A stretch of 32,550 nt of DNA from Flavobacteriales bacterium (GTDB lineage: Bacteria; Bacteroidota; Bacteroidia; NS11-12g; UBA955). Positions 29,935-32,550 of the stretch are shown here, one piece after another. The stretch covers positions 1 through 32,550 of the forward strand of contig CANFLS010000029.1 in the NCBI GenBank assembly GCA_947447955.1, written 5' to 3'. Positions within the stretch are counted from its first letter, which is position 1; the number at the start of each line of letters is the position of its first letter. The position numbers and the translations under genes were made by a program. The notes beneath the pieces are model-generated. The model did not search any database. It was not told the origin of the DNA and saw only the letters and a program-made list of their open reading frames with translations.

Positions 29935-29962
29935 TGTAATTACAATGTAATGACTTTGTAAT
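29935..29962 (+). promoter_or_regulatory. Candidate operator of mazEF: three TGTAAT repeats at 11-bp spacing
   Basis: TGTAAT occurs at 29935, 29946 and 29957, exactly 11 bp apart, and the first is part of the palindrome TGTAATTACA (29935-29944). The array ends one base before the mazE ATG. This suits a helix-phased binding site for the MazE or MazE-MazF complex (inference). Confidence 0.5.
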
Positions 29963-29963
29963 T

Positions 29964-30233
29964 ATGGTGGTTGTGAAAATTATTCAAATTGGCAATTCAA
30001 AAGGCATTAGAATTCCAAAACAAGTATTGGAAGAATTTGATTTAGATGAAAATTCTGAAATTGAATTAGATACCCAAAATGGTAGTATTATATTAAAACC
30101 TAAAAATCACCCAAGAAATAATTGGATCTCCCAATTTCAAGAAGCGCAAGCGGTTTATGAAAAGCCTGAGGTTCACAAAGATGCGTTTATCGAACTATCT
30201 AACGAATTTGATGAACAGGAGTGGACATGGTAG
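29964..30233 (+). CDS. mazE: MazE/AbrB-type antitoxin
   Basis: The 89-residue protein begins with an AbrB-like swapped-hairpin DNA-binding domain: KIIQIGNSKGIRIPKQVLEEFDLDENSEIELDTQNGSIILKP (residues about 5-46). This is followed by a flexible acidic C-terminus (EVHKDAFIELSNEFDEQEWTW) that in MazE wraps the toxin. Several start codons in a row (ATG GTG GTT GTG) make the exact start uncertain by three codons. It overlaps mazF by seven bases. The upstream TGTAAT array is a good candidate for autoregulation. Confidence 0.9.
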   Translation: MVVVKIIQIGNSKGIRIPKQVLEEFDLDENSEIELDTQNGSIILKPKNHPRNNWISQFQEAQAVYEKPEVHKDAFIELSNEFDEQEWTW

Positions 30234-30550
30234 TTCAGAGATTCGAAATTTGGTGGGTGAATTTAGATACTACAATTGGCAGTGAAGTAAAAAAGATTAG
30301 ACCTTACTTGGTAGTTTCTCCCAATGAAGTGAATCAGTATTTAAATACGGTTACCGTGATTCCATTGACTTCTACTTTAAAATTATATCCCACAAGGTTA
30401 AATTGCATCATCCAAGGAAAACAAAGTCAATTGGTTATTGATCAAGTGAGAAGTATAGATAAGTTGAGATTAAAATCGAAAATGATGGATTTGCCAATTG
30501 AATATCAAGGCCCAATCACAACTATGATTTTAGAATATTTCAAACTTTAA
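30227..30550 (+). CDS. mazF: MazF/PemK-type toxin (mRNA interferase)
   Basis: The ATG at 30227, preceded by AGGAG (30218-30222), gives 107 residues. The protein has the PemK/MazF barrel pattern: RFEIWWVNLDTTIGSEVKKIRPYLVVSPNEVNQ (5-37), VTVIPLTSTLKLYPTRL, VIDQVRSIDKLRL. In the family the Arg (RPYLVV) and Thr (PLTS) take part in RNA cleavage. It probably cuts mRNA or rRNA at short sequences; the specificity cannot be read from sequence. It ends one base before the convergent mutS end. Chromosomal position beside mutS shows no mobile-element marks. Confidence 0.92.
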   Translation: MVVQRFEIWWVNLDTTIGSEVKKIRPYLVVSPNEVNQYLNTVTVIPLTSTLKLYPTRLNCIIQGKQSQLVIDQVRSIDKLRLKSKMMDLPIEYQGPITTMILEYFKL

Positions 30551-30551
30551 C

Positions 30552-32549
30552 TTATTCTACCACCTTTTTCATGTTCTGAAGCTTCAATAAGGCTTCAACA
30601 GGTGTAATGGCATTGATGTCAATTTGCTTCAATAGTTTTTTCAACTCAATAAACATTGGGTCTTCAGTTTGGAACATGTTCATTTGATAAACAGGTTTCG
30701 ACTCCATTTGCTTCAGTGATTGACGCTGATTTTGCTGGGTTCTTGATTTTTCTAACTCTAATAAAATTTCACTTGCCCTGATTAACACGGGATTGGGAAT
30801 CCCTGCCAATTGAGCAACGTGAATACCAAAACTATGTTCGCTGCCACCGCGTTTGAGTTTTCTTAAGAAAACAATCTGGTTGCCTTGCTCCCTAATTTCA
30901 ATATGGAAGTTTTTGATGCCTTCAAGTTTACCTTCAAGTTCATTTAGCTCATGATAATGGGTAGCAAATAGCGTTTTCGGTTTGAAATTATGACTTTGCA
31001 AATATTCTGCAATGCTCCAAGCCAAACTCACACCATCGTAAGTGCTGGTTCCTCGGCCAATTTCATCGAGAAGCACCAAACTGCGTTCGCTAATGTTGTT
31101 CAAAATGCTTGCAGTTTCACTCATTTCAACCATAAAGGTACTTTCTCCCAAACTAATGTTGTCGCTGGCACCAACCCTGGTGTAGATTTTATCTACCAAA
31201 CCAATTTCGGCTTTTGAGCAAGGTACAAAACAACCAATTTGTGCAAGCAATACAGACAATGCAGTTTGACGTAAAATTGCACTTTTACCACTCATATTTG
31301 GCCCCGTTAAAATGACCATGCGTTGGTCGTTGTTGTTCAGAGAAATATCATTTGGAATATAACTTTGATCTGGTGGCATTTGACTTTCAATTACAGGATG
31401 TCTAGAATTCTTCAATTCTAAGCCAAGTCCCTCATGAATAATAGGTTTGCAATAATTCCTATCAACAGCCAATTGCGCAAACCCAACCAAAACATCCCAT
31501 TCAGCAACCAATTGCGCATCATTTTGAATGGGTTGAACCATTGAGGAAATACTTTCAATTAATGCTTCCCAAAGCTGCGCTTCAAGGGCAAGCGATTTAT
31601 CTTCGGCAGATAGTATTTTCTCTTCGTAAGTTTTTAATTCAGGGGTAATATAACGCTCAGCATTACTCAATGTTTGTTTTCTAATCCAGGTTTCTGGCAC
31701 TTTGTCTTTGTGCACATTGGTTACTTCCAAATAATATCCAAACACATTGTTAAATCCAATTTTGAGGGACTGGATGCCGGTTTCTTCACTTTCACGGTGT
31801 TGAATTTCAATAAGCTTGTCTTTTCCGTTGGTGGTAAGATCACGCAATTCTGCCAATTCTTCATTTACGGACGACAAGAAAACACCGCCTTTACTGAGCA
31901 CCATGGGTGCATCTGGTGAAATTTGGCTGTCGATGATATGGCGCAACGCGCTGTGGTCGGAGATTTTTTGAGCAGCTTCGGCCAACGCGGGGAACCCACT
32001 TTCTAAAAACGATTCCTTTAAATTGGTGACTGCCGCCATGCTTCGCGACAAATGCAGCAACTCTCTGGCATTGACGCGTTTGAGTGCTACTTTAGAAATC
32101 AAACGCTGTAAATCGCCAATATCTTTCAGTTTATTGGCACTATGCAACAATAATTTCTGATTTTTAACAAAGGTTTCAACTAGGTTTAATCTGTTTTCAA
32201 TGGCCTTTTGGGTCTTTAAAGGCAACAAAACCCAATTTCTTAGAAGCCTAGCGCCCATTGGGGTTGAGGTTTGATCAATGATTTCCATCAAACTCTTTCC
32301 CTCAGGATAAATGGGGCGAACCAATTCTAAATTGCGAATGGTAAATCCGTCGAGCCAAACATAATTTGATTCATCCAAACGAGAAATCTTTTGAATGTGC
32401 CCTGTATGGTGATGGTGGGTAATATCGAGGTATTGTAATGCCGCACCCGCCGATAGTATGGCACTTGGCAAATCGGCGATTCCAAATCCTTTTAAACTCT
32501 TGGTATTGAACTGTCTGTTTAGTTTTTCTTCGCAATAGTCTGCTTGGTA
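30552..32549 (-). CDS. mutS: DNA mismatch repair protein MutS, N-terminus beyond the window
   Basis: The minus-strand frame stays open to the window edge; the 666 visible residues lack the first about 200 of a normal MutS (about 870). The N-terminal mismatch-binding domain with Phe-x-Glu is therefore not visible, while the connector, lever, clamp and ATPase domains are. The ATPase has Walker A GPNMSGKS and Walker B VLLDEIGRGTSTYDG, followed by ATHYHELNELEG. The end (LLKQIDINAITPVEALLKLQNMKKVVE) matches the family C-terminus. TTG 32471 is only an internal codon and not the start. The gene is single at its 3' end and converges with mazEF. Confidence 0.95.
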   Translation of the reverse strand, partial: YQADYCEEKLNRQFNTKSLKGFGIADLPSAILSAGAALQYLDITHHHHTGHIQKISRLDESNYVWLDGFTIRNLELVRPIYPEGKSLMEIIDQTSTPMGARLLRNWVLLPLKTQKAIENRLNLVETFVKNQKLLLHSANKLKDIGDLQRLISKVALKRVNARELLHLSRSMAAVTNLKESFLESGFPALAEAAQKISDHSALRHIIDSQISPDAPMVLSKGGVFLSSVNEELAELRDLTTNGKDKLIEIQHRESEETGIQSLKIGFNNVFGYYLEVTNVHKDKVPETWIRKQTLSNAERYITPELKTYEEKILSAEDKSLALEAQLWEALIESISSMVQPIQNDAQLVAEWDVLVGFAQLAVDRNYCKPIIHEGLGLELKNSRHPVIESQMPPDQSYIPNDISLNNNDQRMVILTGPNMSGKSAILRQTALSVLLAQIGCFVPCSKAEIGLVDKIYTRVGASDNISLGESTFMVEMSETASILNNISERSLVLLDEIGRGTSTYDGVSLAWSIAEYLQSHNFKPKTLFATHYHELNELEGKLEGIKNFHIEIREQGNQIVFLRKLKRGGSEHSFGIHVAQLAGIPNPVLIRASEILLELEKSRTQQNQRQSLKQMESKPVYQMNMFQTEDPMFIELKKLLKQIDINAITPVEALLKLQNMKKVVE

Positions 32550-32550
32550 A

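Noticed and set aside
32469-32471. TTG as the mutS start codon
   Set aside because: The frame continues upstream to the window edge with MutS-like residues (EEKLNRQFNTKSLKGFGIAD), so the gene is cut by the window.

Overview
The window looks like chromosomal DNA of a Bacteroidota bacterium, probably a free-living Flavobacteriales or Chitinophagales relative; the order cannot be fixed from this sequence. The evidence is low-GC coding DNA, TAnnTTTG-type -7 promoter elements, an exbB-exbD-exbD-tonB cluster, the rpmB-rpmG-DUF4295-ftsY order, BshC (bacillithiol), and a TonB-dependent receptor with a CarboxypepD_reg domain. No phage, integrase, transposase, tRNA, rRNA or CRISPR array was seen.

Layout. 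1-3070: start of a photolyase/cryptochrome gene and a TIGR01777 epimerase (both minus), divergent from a MerR-type regulator with a B12-binding domain of the CarH/LitR kind, then a convergent FAD oxidoreductase. 3107-5686: outer-membrane-like protein, NTF2-like lipoprotein, GT-C glycosyltransferase. 5687-6873: rplS (L19) between two repeat-rich intergenic blocks that are partly inverted copies of each other. 6874-9971: three-gene sigma-factor operon (ECF sigma, membrane anti-sigma-like protein with eleven 12-residue repeats, Spy-like periplasmic protein). 10291-13326: exbB-exbD-exbD-tonB. 13379-16060: fused dipeptide-type ABC ATPase, a second TonB-C-terminal-domain protein, and two more repeat blocks. 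16138-18319: LysM protein and O-antigen ligase-like protein. 18397-22968: rpmB, rpmG, DUF4295, ftsY, rimO, bshC. 23015-25244: SulP transporter overlapping a beta-carbonic anhydrase. 25255-27502 (minus): terC, miaA, pRiA4b ORF-3-like gene. 27577-29913: TonB-dependent receptor. 29964-30550: mazE-mazF with a phased direct-repeat operator candidate. 30552 to the end (minus): mutS, 5' truncated by the window.

The most unusual signal is in the intergenic DNA at four sites (5687-5950, 6471-6714, 14875-14938, 15847-16050). Three short-period repeat families share these sites: (A) 14-17-nt units made of a 7-nt linker (GTAAACA/GTCAACC) plus a mini-hairpin whose stem changes in a compensatory way (GC/GC, GCC/GGC, GGC/GCC, ACC/GGT) while the loop stays mostly GNA or GNNA; (B) a 9-nt unit TTAGACRGR; (C) a 10-nt unit AACNNTTATA. 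They lie at gene 3' ends, and at three sites they begin at or just after a stop codon. Family A includes the d(GCGNAGC) motif known for exceptional mini-hairpin stability. This is the best candidate for an undescribed element family here.

The rest is mostly core and cell-envelope metabolism. TonB energy transduction (exbB/D, tonB, TonB-dependent receptor), envelope sensing (ECF sigma, anti-sigma, Spy-like), a likely light/B12 response unit, and bicarbonate handling (SulP plus carbonic anhydrase) are the functional themes.
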